64,000 bases of DNA from Helopsaltes ochotensis (lineage: Eukaryota > Chordata > Aves > Passeriformes > Locustellidae). Of the stretch, positions 25,956 to 38,500 are shown one piece after another. Under the pieces are notes generated by a model. The model saw only the letters and a list, made by a program, of their open reading frames with translations, was not told where the DNA came from and did not search any database. Position 1 is the stretch's first letter. Every line of letters begins with the position of its first letter. The position numbers and the translations under genes are program-made. The stretch spans positions 892,963-956,962 of the forward strand of contig VXBM01000129.1 of the NCBI GenBank assembly GCA_013400155.1, in the 5' to 3' direction.

Positions 25956-26529
25956 GCAGGGCTGTGTGGACAATAAACAGTTTATTACCAATATGAACAC
26001 AGATACTGTGATGCACTGACGTACCATTTTTTAATATTGTGATAACTCTGAGACAAAGAACTTGTTGGCTGACAACTAAACATGTCTCTTTCTTCTGGTG
26101 ATGCCTCAATACATTTCTGTTGGCAAAGGATCTTCATTTACATTGCAGACTACTAGTAAAATTACTTTGAAGTCATCTATCAAAAGCAAATGGTTCACGT
26201 GTGTTCTTATCTACTACTAAAAAGAAAGGTAATACATTTAAATAAGCAAATACAAAATACAAAAAAGGCTGACGTCCAATGTGCAGTGTCAGATGAAATC
26301 TAAAAAATCCATAAATTTAAAATTTAATAATCTTTAGATTAAGACTTGTAAAATGAAGCGAATCCAAGGCAGCAGCAAGCTTCAAAGTGTGCTGAGTCTG
26401 CTAATAAAAAGGGTGTAAGAACAAAGACAGTGCCGGTGTCCTCTCTCACCATCTTGCACGACCTTGGTACACTTAGAAATGATCCAATCTTCCTAGCATT
26501 CATAGTACCGTCCAAATGCCTTGCAATCA
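25956..26529 (-). other. EVL: EVL 3' UTR
   Basis: From the stop codon at 26530-26532 (- strand TAA) the transcript runs about 560-575 bases, AT-rich, to the AATAAA at 25986-25981. A TTTAAT on + (ATTAAA on -) at 26323-26328 could serve as a minor proximal site. The end is inferred from the hexamer. Confidence 0.7.
25981..25986 (-). terminator. EVL: EVL poly(A) signal
   Basis: TTTATT on the + strand reads AATAAA on the - strand. It is the only canonical hexamer I find between the EVL stop codon and this point, so cleavage is expected at about 25955-25970. Confidence 0.75.
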
Positions 26530-26567
26530 TTATGTTGTACTGATTCTACTCAACTCCTGCCGTATGG
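26530..26567 (-). CDS. EVL: EVL terminal coding exon
   Basis: The exon encodes the end of the tetramerisation coiled coil, (A)IRQELSRISTT, then TAA at 26532-26530. The acceptor is TTTTCTAG (26568-26569 on the complement). It joins phase 1 to the exon at 27625-27682. The human sequence ends QELSGISTT, so one residue differs in this tail. Confidence 0.93.
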
Positions 26568-29500
26568 CTAGAAAACCAAACCAGAAAGTTAGTGCATAAA
26601 GTTATGCCCCATGTGATGGAAAACGCTAAGTACAGAGGTTGCAGAAAGTACACGCTGGTAAAAGGATGAGTGGAGGGTAAAAGGATGAGTAAGGGTAAGC
26701 AGTCAGCTGCTGGCTTGCAAACTGCAGTACTACTGTAAGAAGTTGCATCTGTGGTGTATGTGAACGCCTTATTTTGCACTGGAATGAGCTAGGGAGGCTC
26801 TGAGGGCCAAGCTGCTGGGACAGTAGCATATGGACAAGGGTCTCTTCAACTGCAAACTGCCTCGAGGCTTTGTGAGCACACAGATCTAGGCCAAGGGCAC
26901 AGGGAATGAATTTTAGCTGTTTTACAGTCTCCTCTTTTTCTCCTTCCCTGTGAATCTAAGATGGGGAGTGCAGGGTGTGGACATGCATCTTTGTATGCCC
27001 TAACGGGGCCTTCAAATGGGAATTCTGCTGTGCATTTCAATAATGGCCCTGAAAAATACCTTGTAGTTTTAAACTACAGAGCAATTTATAAGAAAGTACT
27101 GATACATTTGATACAGCTGCTGTACTTTTCAATGAATTATAAAAATATGTGGTTATATGGAAAACTGTAATCAAGTACAACTCTGAAATAACTCTTCAAG
27201 CATAGGAAACCTACAGAAGATTTTTGGGAAGGATTTTCAGTTAGCTTCCTTTGTCTCCTCCTCATCCCGGACCTGTGTGGCCGGCAAGTTACAAGTGATT
27301 TCACGCTTGCTGATTGTGATAAATTGATGTGCCATGGGCTACAGGCAGGCCCTTTCTCACCCTCCCACCTGTGAGAAACACCAGCCAGTGAATTTCTCAT
27401 AGCCTGGTGGTAAAAATACTCATCAACAGCATAACAAAGGATGTAAACGCAGTGTTATGGTCAGAGCTCAGATAAGGTAGATGCTCGTTCTTCAAATGTG
27501 TGTGTAAATCAGAGCTGTTCAGAGAAGTCTGAAAACACCAGGGAACTCTCTGCAGTTCCTATCATCTTATCTATGGAAAATTAGTCATAAAGATGAGAAA
27601 AATAATAATTTTTCTCTTTCTTACCATCAATTATCTCCTCTTTCACTTTGTGTAACTCTCTTACAACTTCCTCCAAAATTTCCTGATGAGACAAAACACA
27701 AGTCAGCTGCTCAGAATTTCCTTCTAACTGGTGGAAGAAAAGGCAAGTTTAACACGGTTGTGCTTGTCCCCCACCTCCGCTGCTGGTCAGAGCCTAGCAC
27801 TACTAACAGCTACGTCTGCACTCCCAGGCACGGACGCAGAAGATGCTGGCATATTTACTCGCACATTTCTGTGCAGCCATAATGATGAAATAGCAGTGAG
27901 ATTGTGCTCTCTTGCTGCTCACCAGCTAGCCCTTCTCTAGGCACCTAGTTATAGAGGAAATCAGAAGACTGAACAGCTGTTTTGCTTGTACAGCGCATGC
28001 ATGGGGGAAAATGGGTAGCTTGCCAAATCTCTAAAAGCGCAAATGGCATTTTCACTCACCTGTTTCATTCGATCAAAATCTAAGGCATCCATAGCCACAT
28101 CATTGCTGCTGCTCACTGGCTTCATCCTTGAGAAATGGAAGAAAAGCATAAAAAAAGCCAGTCAGTTCCCTGCAATGTGTGCTGAGCTGCACCCACCTGA
28201 TGGAGGAAATCCACCCCAGAGCAGGAGCACCTGTGTTCAGGGGCTGGACAGGAGGCTCCCTATAGTGCTGCTCAGGAATATTTGGCAGCCAGAGAGCAGC
28301 ACTGCACCTGTATGCACAACCTGACCCTCAAAGATGCTGTGAAATTTTTTTTGTGTGTGTGTGTGTGTTGGGAATCTCAATGATTTCAGACTAGAAAATG
28401 CTGAGGGGATAAATCCTGTTAAATACTGAGTTTTGTTATGGCATTTGCAAGTTACGTGTCTGGTTTTCTCTCACATTGCCTTTTCTGTACAGCACCCCTG
28501 GCAACCTAGGCCTTCACTGGGTGCTAAAGTAATAGTAGATTACAGCTTAAAAAAATATTATTCAGAAAATAATAACCTACTAGTCCTTTCCTTGAAGACT
28601 CAAATGAGTGAAGTGTGGCTTGTTGATATTGTTATGTATCACAATCATTTTCTATTGACTCAGAAACAAAACCAGTCTGGCTTTAATGGCTAATGCACCT
28701 GAGTGTTATCAGTCTGCACAGTATTAGTCAGTGGGCTGAGCCATGGTGACATCTGGTAAAATAAATTAAGGAACCAGAAGCTGTTTGTCTTTATCTTTTT
28801 AATCAGTAACTCTAAAACATTTTTAAAAACTAACCATGCTATACAAAGGCTTCAAATAACTTTGCTATCATCTTTGAGCTCAAACTGTGGGCTGGTGGAG
28901 ATGCTGCTGCCTCAGGAGGGTTGCTTGGTCTTGCAACAGTTCCTTGGAAAATCTTGACATTTGTCCTACCATCCCACAGCTAATGGAGTTAAGAAAGATC
29001 CAGATGCCATCAAACTGACCAGGAATGGAAACAAGTCACCACTGAGAGCTTTAGAAACAAGCCCTGCTTCCCCCACAGAAGCCTTGCAAGCAAGCACTAC
29101 CACTACTGAGCACTACTCCAGGTGCTAAACTAGGAGAGCATTTTTTCCCACTGAACTCCTCCTCCCAGGATGCAATGCCATTATAAAAGATAGCTACTGA
29201 AATGAGATGGCTGCTTTAAATAGTCCATGTTTCATTCCCATTTGCAAGGAGGAAGAATGGTCTTCTATCTTCCATTTGAAGCTCATGTATTTCCTTGAAC
29301 CAACATGTTTCACTGGTTTTAGGAGAGCTGGCAAAACTATATTTTGCTATAATAACACAGATGCATCTCTCTGAATGTTTGGGCAGAACATGTTATTACA
29401 GCATTTTTAACAAAGCAACAAGTATGTGCTGATAGTTGCCATTGGCAACTTATCTCTCTCCAGACTACCAGCACCGTCGTATACCTAAAAAATAAGGGAC

Positions 29501-32500
29501 ATCTCTTTGGAGTAAATACAAAACATTTTTAAGTCTGTGTTCTACCTTCTTATTCAGCTTATCCATCCATCTCAGTGTCCAGTAACACTGGGTGGTCCTG
29601 GACCAGCATGGGAAGCAAGCCTCTCTAGCTGTCCAACATCAAACTTAATCTCTGTGATTAAAAACATGGGTGCTGATCCTGAAGCTTGGTTATTCTGACT
29701 GACAGGACTTCTGGAGTCCTGCTCTAGGTTTCTTGGCCTTTGACACCTGCTAGTTTTTGTGCCCCATGTGTCTGAAAGATCTATCTGTGGTGCTCCATCA
29801 TCTTGATTTTATTGCCAAGCTTCACTCTCCTTTCTTATGCACCCACTGCAGTTCCATGGGTAGAAGAATAACGTCCCTTATCCCAGCTGTAAGGTCTTCA
29901 GACCACTTCTGCTTTTGCTTTTTAATTTCTGCAGAGGCTGGGCAATGAAACTTTCACCTATTGGCAGTGTCACCATGAACCTGCTGCAGAAAGATGGTCC
30001 AAAACGTGATTTCCACATGGCACAGCACTGCCAGAGCCGTGTCTCTGACTCACACACACACACACACACACAGATGGTTCAAGTGCTGGTTCCAGCGTGA
30101 TTAACATCTGTAATGCTCAAGTGAGCAGGGGGCTGTTTCCATGGAACAAACCTCTGACATGACACCATCACACTTTGTGCAGTGACAGACAAAGCAGATT
30201 GCAGGATGAGTAAGAGACGCGGCAGAAGACGAACACTAGTGCTGGGTGATGGGATGAGCCAAAGGACATGCCAAGACAGTTAAGAAGCCAGGCAGTTAGC
30301 CAGTACCTAGAAGACACGTGGGATTGTGTGGGGCTCTTAGCTTCACAGCTCTTCACCACGGATGGATTTCTACAGCAATGGAATGAAACGAGACATGAGT
30401 TGTGCGCGTGCCACAGGGACAGCGTGACCATCCCGCCTGCTGGCCAGCCGCAGGGACACCCCGTGCAGCTCACCTAGAAAGTAATGAAGATACAGGCTTT
30501 TCAACAGAATTGCTCCTTTCCCATGGCTTCTTCCCAGAGTCTGAAAAACAAACATGAAAATTGAGTTTGTTATTTTTGCTGTAAAAATAAAAATATCCCG
30601 ACGTTGATTGTCTTACGCAGCTGCTTTCATTCAGTGAGGATGAGTGACTTAGGAAAGGAACCAGGAAAATGAGATTGCTGAATGAGTGCATTTGCCTGCA
30701 TTATTGGGAAAGCATTGGCAAAATTCTGCTTAGTGATCCCTTTAATTAGGGACCACATAGTTAAACAATACTAAAAAGAAATGGAAGAGGAACAGTAGGA
30801 AGAAAAGCATGAATAATTTCTAGTAGGAAATACAGGCTAATTGCTACAAGGCTTACTTTATTCAGTAAAATATTTATTTATATTTTAAGTTAAGAAGTCT
30901 TGGGTTTTTTGTCTGCATAGTTGGCAGAAAATGTGGGTGTATGTAAAAAAGGGCAGTAAGACCCCACCATGCAAATTTCCACAGAGAATTTATTTAATGT
31001 TTTGTGCATCTAACTCACAGAACACTCCCAAAAAGCTGTACTACATAACCCTTGTTGCTGAAAATGCTTCCTATCATCCCAATCTCCTCCTAAAATGAAC
31101 TGTTGCCGAGATTTGATAGATTTATACACGAGGATTTGCTCCTTAAAAGAATTACGGGCACTCCCAGGAAATCTCTAGATCTCATTTACATACACCTTTC
31201 TCTTGGCCTCCTCCCCTTCCCTTGCAAAGCACACAAGTCTTGGCTTTATTCCAAAAGGAAGCTGGAATGGTTAAATAATCATTCCCTTGGGAGAGATTTC
31301 TCTCAGCATGCGTGAAAGCCAAGACTGACGCAGGGATGAATGTGTGTGCTTGCAGCTCATCTACTCAGATACAGTTATTTCAATTAATTGTAGGAAAAAC
31401 AATTTCATCTAGGAACTCTCAGGATCAGCCTTATTGCAACAAACTATTAGATTAGGAAGAACAGCAGTTTGTTATCTCAACCCCAACTGTATAGATCAGG
31501 ACATCTACATTAAGTAAAAGTAAAATAATACAGCTTTATTCTCTTAAAAGATTTAGGTGTATAATGTTGAAGAGACAGATCCTCAGCTACATGTCTAACT
31601 AAACTGTCTCTCTGCAATTTTCTTGACTGTGAAGCAAATAAAAGTCCTATTTTCGTGTTGATTGCAGTTTTTAAAACATGGGTATTTGGGAATTTTTCTG
31701 TTAGTTACTGCTGCTGCACTCAGAATTAGGACAATGAATCCAGAGCGTAGAGGTGGTGGAGGAGACTAGATAAAGAGGACAACTACAATGCCAGCAGTTC
31801 AACTTAATTAATACCTGATGAATTTTGCTGCTGCTGGGCAGAGCCTCGTGTACTGGTTGAAGGAGAGGTGCTAGCATCATCCTACAAAGAGAAAAACAGG
31901 ACATTACTGAGTTTTGGGGGGATGAAGTGCAGAGTTCTCTTCTACTCTGCAGATAGCTGCAGCACATGTGGTACAAAAGCAAGTTTTCTCCCTGTCCAAC
32001 AGGCACTGCTACCAAGGTATGGGCTCAAGGCCATTCAAGCTTTAACTTTTCTCACAAAAATTGATGGCAAAAGGCATCCTTTTTTATTTTAGTTAATGTG
32101 GACACCTTTTCATGATTACACTCAATCACTCTTATCTCTATATACCAAACCAGGTGAAACCACTCTAAACCACTGCTGTCTGCTGTTGTCTAAATACAAC
32201 CATCCATTTCCCAAATTTGGAATCTCTCTGAGATATGGAAACCAAGCCACCTAAAGGAACAGTTGCTCACATCCCAGTCTTTCACCCCAGGACAACCACC
32301 AGTACCAGAGAGAGGAGTTCAGGTACTAACAGAATGTAACTAAATCAATCAGTACTCCTCTCAAGAGTTTAGAAGACTAAACCCTTCATCAGAGATTTGG
32401 ATTCTTTTATCTCGGATATATGTCTGACAGATCATAAACCCTTCATCCATATTTTTGGCATGACAATATTATCTAGCAACCCTCAAAACATACTCAGGCA

Positions 32501-35500
32501 AAGCATCAGCTCTTCAGTGTAAAATGGAATTGCACCCAGTTTGAAAGAAGACATCCTGAACATGAAATGTACTCAAGACACAAATTAAACAGATGCTCTC
32601 TAAAACACTTTTCTAAACAGATTGGTGCTATTGAAAAGTTTTATTGAGGATATAAACTAATGTTGAGTTTCAAGGAGAGAGAATAAGGGACAGAAAGCAG
32701 GGGCTGGCAAGTTAGAAGCTAAATGGTGCCTTTCATCTCCAAGTGTACGGTTCAAAACCGGCTTTGGGGCAAGATTAAGAGCAATGGTTGCATAGCGGGT
32801 TCAACAGGCAAATTCCACACTTGAAGCATGCCTTGGGGAACATACAAAAAATAGCTGCTTTTCTCCCTAAACAGTGAAAAGTGCTTATTCCTGCTCTTCC
32901 TACAAACCTTTTTGCTTGGGGCAAGACCTAGATTGTTTTAATGGATTTCCTACTGAACAGCTTTGTCTTTGGAGAGAACATCTCTACATAGGCAATATGA
33001 GGCACACAGGATGCTTTATGACCTTGCAGCCGTGGCAGAAAGCCTTCACAAAGGTACTGGCTAGCAACAGGACAGCTGAATGAGCAGCAGCCTGGAAAAG
33101 CATTATGTTGGAAAGGATGCAGTGCAAATCCTGCCCTCTCCTAAAACAGGACAGATCTTCCACTCTTTACCAGTTCAACAGGTAGAAAAGTGTTTTCATC
33201 TGCATGTTGAACTCAAAATTGTTGCATCAAGTTCAGTCTACTGATTGAATCAAATAAAACCTCTTGTATAATTGCTTCTGTGGAAGAGAAATTAATCAAA
33301 GTTCCCCAAAGCTGTCCGAATTCTATCTCAGTTTAGTGTAGCTACCATGGTCACATATTTTGACTTCTACGTGATCTAATGGCTAATCAACATTTTCCCT
33401 TCTTCCACTAGGCACATTCTTTGTGCACTCTGGGTCTGAAGTGAGCTGATTCTTGCTTTGCATGAAGGTTGGCAATTCAAAGTTACACTGCAGGGCTGAT
33501 GGTCCACTTCAGCTTAGCTCAAGCCTCAAATATAAAATAAGAAACATGAACTTCATCTCAAGTTAACTTGCCAGAAGGTTCAATCCACCTTCTTACAGGG
33601 CAAGAATCCCCTGTTCCCTACAACATTGGGATTAAACAATGAAATAGAGCTCATTAACCTGGTTTAGACAATACCTCCTCTATGAATAAAGCAGCTGTTC
33701 TTGTTTATAGGGTGCTGTTCCCAGGAAAGGTGGGAGCAGTTACACTCAGCTTTGGATCGAATGTGCACATCTATTCCTGCATCAGCCCTGCTTGTTATTG
33801 CCTGCCAGACACAGTGAATGAGCACAGGACTTTGGCTTACAAGGGATCTGCAAGAGCACAAGAGGGAGGAGTGTTTCACTTACGTTTTGGCTTTCCTCTT
33901 CCTTTCTGTCAGCCGGCTTGTCTGACTGCGACGCTGCTTTCCTCCTTTGCAAAGGAACAGGAGATAGGACACCGTCAACCCTCTAGAAACAATCCTCATG
34001 GGAACACTGGTCCAGGCTTTGGTGGGAGTTACTGTTTATTTAGCTCACCCCAGAGAACATAACAATGGCTGGATGCATTTGGTTGTGTAGGACTGGGGTG
34101 GAGGTGAAGAATCCAGATCCCAGTGATACAACTCAGGGAGTGCGGCAATTTATGAGGTGGTGTTTAACAGAGGAATGCAGGGTGCAGAGCATAAGGAAAT
34201 GTGATGAAACAGAGGGAGGAAGCCAAGCTGGGTATGAAACTGGGTGAGAAAAGGATGGCTTCTCTCCAGGGTTCAGGAAGTCCTGACTCCTGGGTCCTAC
34301 ACAGGAGGAACAACTCACCCCCCCTCAGGGGTTTCTGAGGACCAACCCTGCCCACAGCAGGTGGCTCAGGTGGGCATTGCAGTGATGACACTGCTCTCAG
34401 CCAGCTCTAGGGTCAGTTTGTACCTGTCCTACATCCCACATCCCTGATCCTGCATAGACAAAGGGCTGTAGCAGTGCTCCCACATGATGGGAAAAATGTC
34501 AAAAAAGCCTTCAAGCCAGGTCCATCCTCACTGGGAGAGATTGGGCACCATTTCTGCTCAGCCAAGACCCCTTCTTCCCTCCAGGGTGGGAAAGTTCTGG
34601 CTGGAGACCAGGAATCAGGAAACCAGCCCACCTGCCTGGTTTTCAAGTGCCTTTGGTGAACAGGAGATTATTTTTGTCTCAAAACCACTTCAAAGGCAGC
34701 AGAGCTCCTGAGTACTAGTAGCCTGAGAACCAGCAGTGTCCGAGCTCCCTACAGAAGCTGAGTGAGGACCTGAGACCCACACTCGTTTCTGCTTCCCAAG
34801 GAGGGGCAAAACTCTGAGAAGTGGCAAAGAGCTGCAATCCATCCACTGGGGAAAGTGGGCATGACAGTAAACAAAGGTGTTGGTTGTTTATTTTTGAAAA
34901 ATGCATGGCAAAACTTCTTGGGCATTAGCCAAACTGAATGATGAAAAGAAAACCAAATTCTTGACTTTTAAGTCCTATTTAGGTTCTAAGCAGTACTCCA
35001 GTGGGCCAGGTGCTGAGGCTCTAGAAATCAAATTTCCCACTTTAGACCATTAGGAGAACTGCAGCTCAAGTCTCCATGTGGACTTTGGTTGTGCTGAACT
35101 TTACCCTTACCCGCCTTTATGGATATTAATGCTGAACATTACCCTTAGCAGATGTTTTTTAAAAGACTAATATGACAGGTTTTTCATTTAGTCTTGGTTC
35201 TGAAGTGAAAAAACTTCAACTCAGGAAAAAAAAATCCCAGGAAGCACTAAGAAAGGCTTCTGAGAAAAGCCTCACTGCATATACAACTTGGAGGATTTGA
35301 TGAAAATTTGACAAAAAAACCAAACAAACTGAGGAGTATGTGTCTGTAGGACACAGTGCTCTGTGGGAATTATTTCCAAATATTCAACTGCATTAATAAT
35401 TTTACTAGATCAGTAATAATTTTTTGGTCTTTCTCTAATATTTACTTGATTCTTCTAACAAAAAGAAGTTGTAATTATTACAAATCTAAGTGAGGGAAAT

Positions 35501-38500
35501 ACTTGCCAGGGTGAGAGACCAGTGTTAGATTTATGTCCTGCAACAAACTTAACTGGGCTGGGAGTGACAGTGGTCTGTGGGTTCATTATTCTGTTTGCAC
35601 TTCAATCCTGAGGCAAAGGGTTGCTCTCACAGGGCTCACTGAATCTGGAGAGTCACATTTTATAGCATCTGAGCTCTTAGAAATGTTTTTCTCCATTACT
35701 TACCAAGCATTAGACATATTCCCTGTTTCTGAGCATGGGGTTTACTGCTCAGAAAAGAGCCCCTGAGATCCCATGCTGATAACTCTGATTTCTGTATTGA
35801 ACATGCTCAATTTAAAACAAAACCAATATTTTTTTACCTCCTGGTAACAGCAGGCAAGTAAGGTAAATAAGTACAACCTGAAACACAGTGCCAGGTTCTT
35901 CCTTTCCCTATGTCATCACACAAAAAAAGTTATTTGCAGTCAAAAGAAATCCTCTCAGTATCAGCTTAACAGCAAGTGCCCAGACTGCACCCTTGAATTC
36001 ACTTCTGTATTTCCAGTTACTTCCATGGCTTTGTGAATGAAATTTTAGGGGACAACTCTGTTGCTATCAGCTCCCTGGGAAAGGATTTGGAGCTCATTTA
36101 TTTTCACAGTGGAGGCAGCACAATGCTCATGTCAGTGCTTTTGTTAAGACACCAGGGGAAATCGACCCTAAATACCTGAAGACACAAGATTCTACTGCCA
36201 AAAGCCATACTGGAGTACACTTTAGGTTAGAACCACACAAGTGTGCAGAATTTCTATGTCCAAACATATGCGATGTCCATTCAGCTTGCTTGCTTGAACA
36301 GAGCTAGTTACCCCAGCATCTAGTCACCAAACCTTACTTTGCCTGTAGACAACTTCCAGTTAGGGAAGACCATTCTTGATATAGAGTGGGCCAACAACTA
36401 GTAAAAAAACTATTAAGAGCTGTCAAGCTATTTTAATTCTGAAAGAAATTTAATTCTGAAAGAAAATGACCTATTTGCTATTTTATACTGCTGGGAACTT
36501 CTTAGAGTGTTGTGTATTTATTTAATACTTTTCAAAGGATTACATCCACAGTCCATGCACAGAATTTCTTCTGAACTGAACAGGACATGGAGGAAAGTTG
36601 TAATCAGATCTTTTGAGCTGAGAACGGTCTCTATACTAAGACAACATTATTTAAAAACTCCATCTCTGTGCACCCTACAACTGTACCTACCCTTCATTAT
36701 TTTATTCATCCTTTTCTTTCACTATTTGTAAGTTTTAAAAAATTAGATCTAAAAATAGAGCATCTTACACTAGGCAAAGCAGATGATTTTTCCAATGCAA
36801 CACTTTCCACATTAAAAGTTGGGCAACACTGGTGACCAACATCTCTGCAGGACCTGTCAAATGGCAAGGAAACACCTACTGCTAACCACAAAAATGACAG
36901 CGCCTTGTTCCACAATTTGCTGCAGATCTCATGGGGCTTACTTGAGGTGTAAGTACAAACCTTTTTGCCAGCAATTTATTCATTTCTTCCATTAGTCCGC
37001 CTCCTCCACTACTTGTTCGGTTGGCATCGCTCTTAGAGACCCCACTGGGGCTGGACCCTCCTGAACCATCTTCTGGCTTAAGAGAGAAATCAAGACTGGA
37101 ATTAATGAACGGTTTGCTTTACAACCACGCCCTTAATGGTTAGTTTTCCCAAGTGTTAAGGAACAGTGATCACAATCACAGCCCGAAACCAGAGATAGGA
37201 TGTGTTCTGCCTTGGGAAGAAGACCCACAGGGATATTACTAAAACCAAGACAGATCTGGGTGATGCAAATTTTCTGGCAAATGATTAAAAACCCCACAGC
37301 GCTGCTTGTTCATAATTATGTTTATGCACGGTTAAGCAACCCTTACCTAAGTGGACAGCTACTGACCAGGCCTCAACAGTCTACACTGGGTTTTTTGTAA
37401 GTACAGTGTAGTTTTAACCACTTAAAACAAGTGGAAACACTAACACATAGTACAATGGTGGACTATGTTGAAGTAATAAAATCCTGGCAACATGAGAAGT
37501 CACAGCCATTTGCTAACTTGTATGTTCTGAAGAGTGTAAACTCTACCCAACATTTCCTGCCCAGCTTTATTTGCACTGCAAAATCACAATTTAAAAGTTC
37601 ACCCAATGGTCAGCGGAAGCATGTTTGTCCTAGGTTACAATGCAAGATGTGCACAAAGTTTGTATCCTATCACCGTCCTCATGAGTTGTTGAAACCAAGG
37701 TGGGGCAGTGCTTCCCTTATCTTCTGTCAATGGGCCCATCAATGCCCTGCCCCATGACTCACAGATAACTCCCTCTGGGAGCTGCCTCTGTTAATGGGCA
37801 ATCAAGGACCCACTGCATGACTCATGGAATGAGATCATCCCATTGGGAGATGCTCTGCCTAGAGGGAGGAGCTAAGCATTCCCACCTGGATATAATGTGG
37901 GATTTGGGACAGCACTCTTGGCCCTTACCCACTGGATTTTGCAGAGGACAAGAGCTACCAGACCTGTTCTGTGAGATCACTGCTTCAACTAGACTGCTTC
38001 ATCTGGACTGCTACCACCACCTTAACTAACAGGGTGTCAGGTTTGTATTCTGACTCTGTCAGTGGTTTTGCTTTTGTACTATTGCATTTATTTTATTTTA
38101 TTTTATTTTATTTTATTTTATTTTATTTTATTTTATTTTATTTTATTTTATTTCACTTCTTTCTTCTCCTCTTATTAAATTGTATTTCTGACTTGGAGTG
38201 TCTCACTGGTTTTGCTTTCAAAACAGAACAATGTTTCACCATGTTTCACTCTGGGTTTGCAGACCATTACACCAAGCTGTGCCAGGCTTTCCTGCAGCAG
38301 AGAAGAGCCCGTCAGGGAGTCGCAGCGCCACCTCCTTACCCGCTGAACTCTCCTCAGTTTGGCACCAGCCAGAGCTGCAGCGAGCCCTGACACTGACCCA
38401 TCTTCAGCGCCTGCCCCTTGGCCGGCGCCGGCTGGCAGCGGGGGCGGCGGGGGCGGCGCGGCTCCCATGGGCGGCGGAGGGACCGGGGGGGGTGGCGGAG

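Larger units (their letters stand above)
28127..30306 (-). other. EVL: EVL intron (2.2 kb) with two dinucleotide repeats
   Basis: It contains a (GT)n tract at 28352-28369 and a (CA)n tract at 30051-30072. No other exon or repeat family is recognised. Confidence 0.75.
37077..38339 (-). other. EVL: EVL intron containing a solo LTR
   Basis: About half of this 1.26-kb intron is a 605-base LTR (37626-38230). Only 104 bases of pre-existing intron separate the 3' TSD from the donor of the proline-rich exon. Confidence 0.85.
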
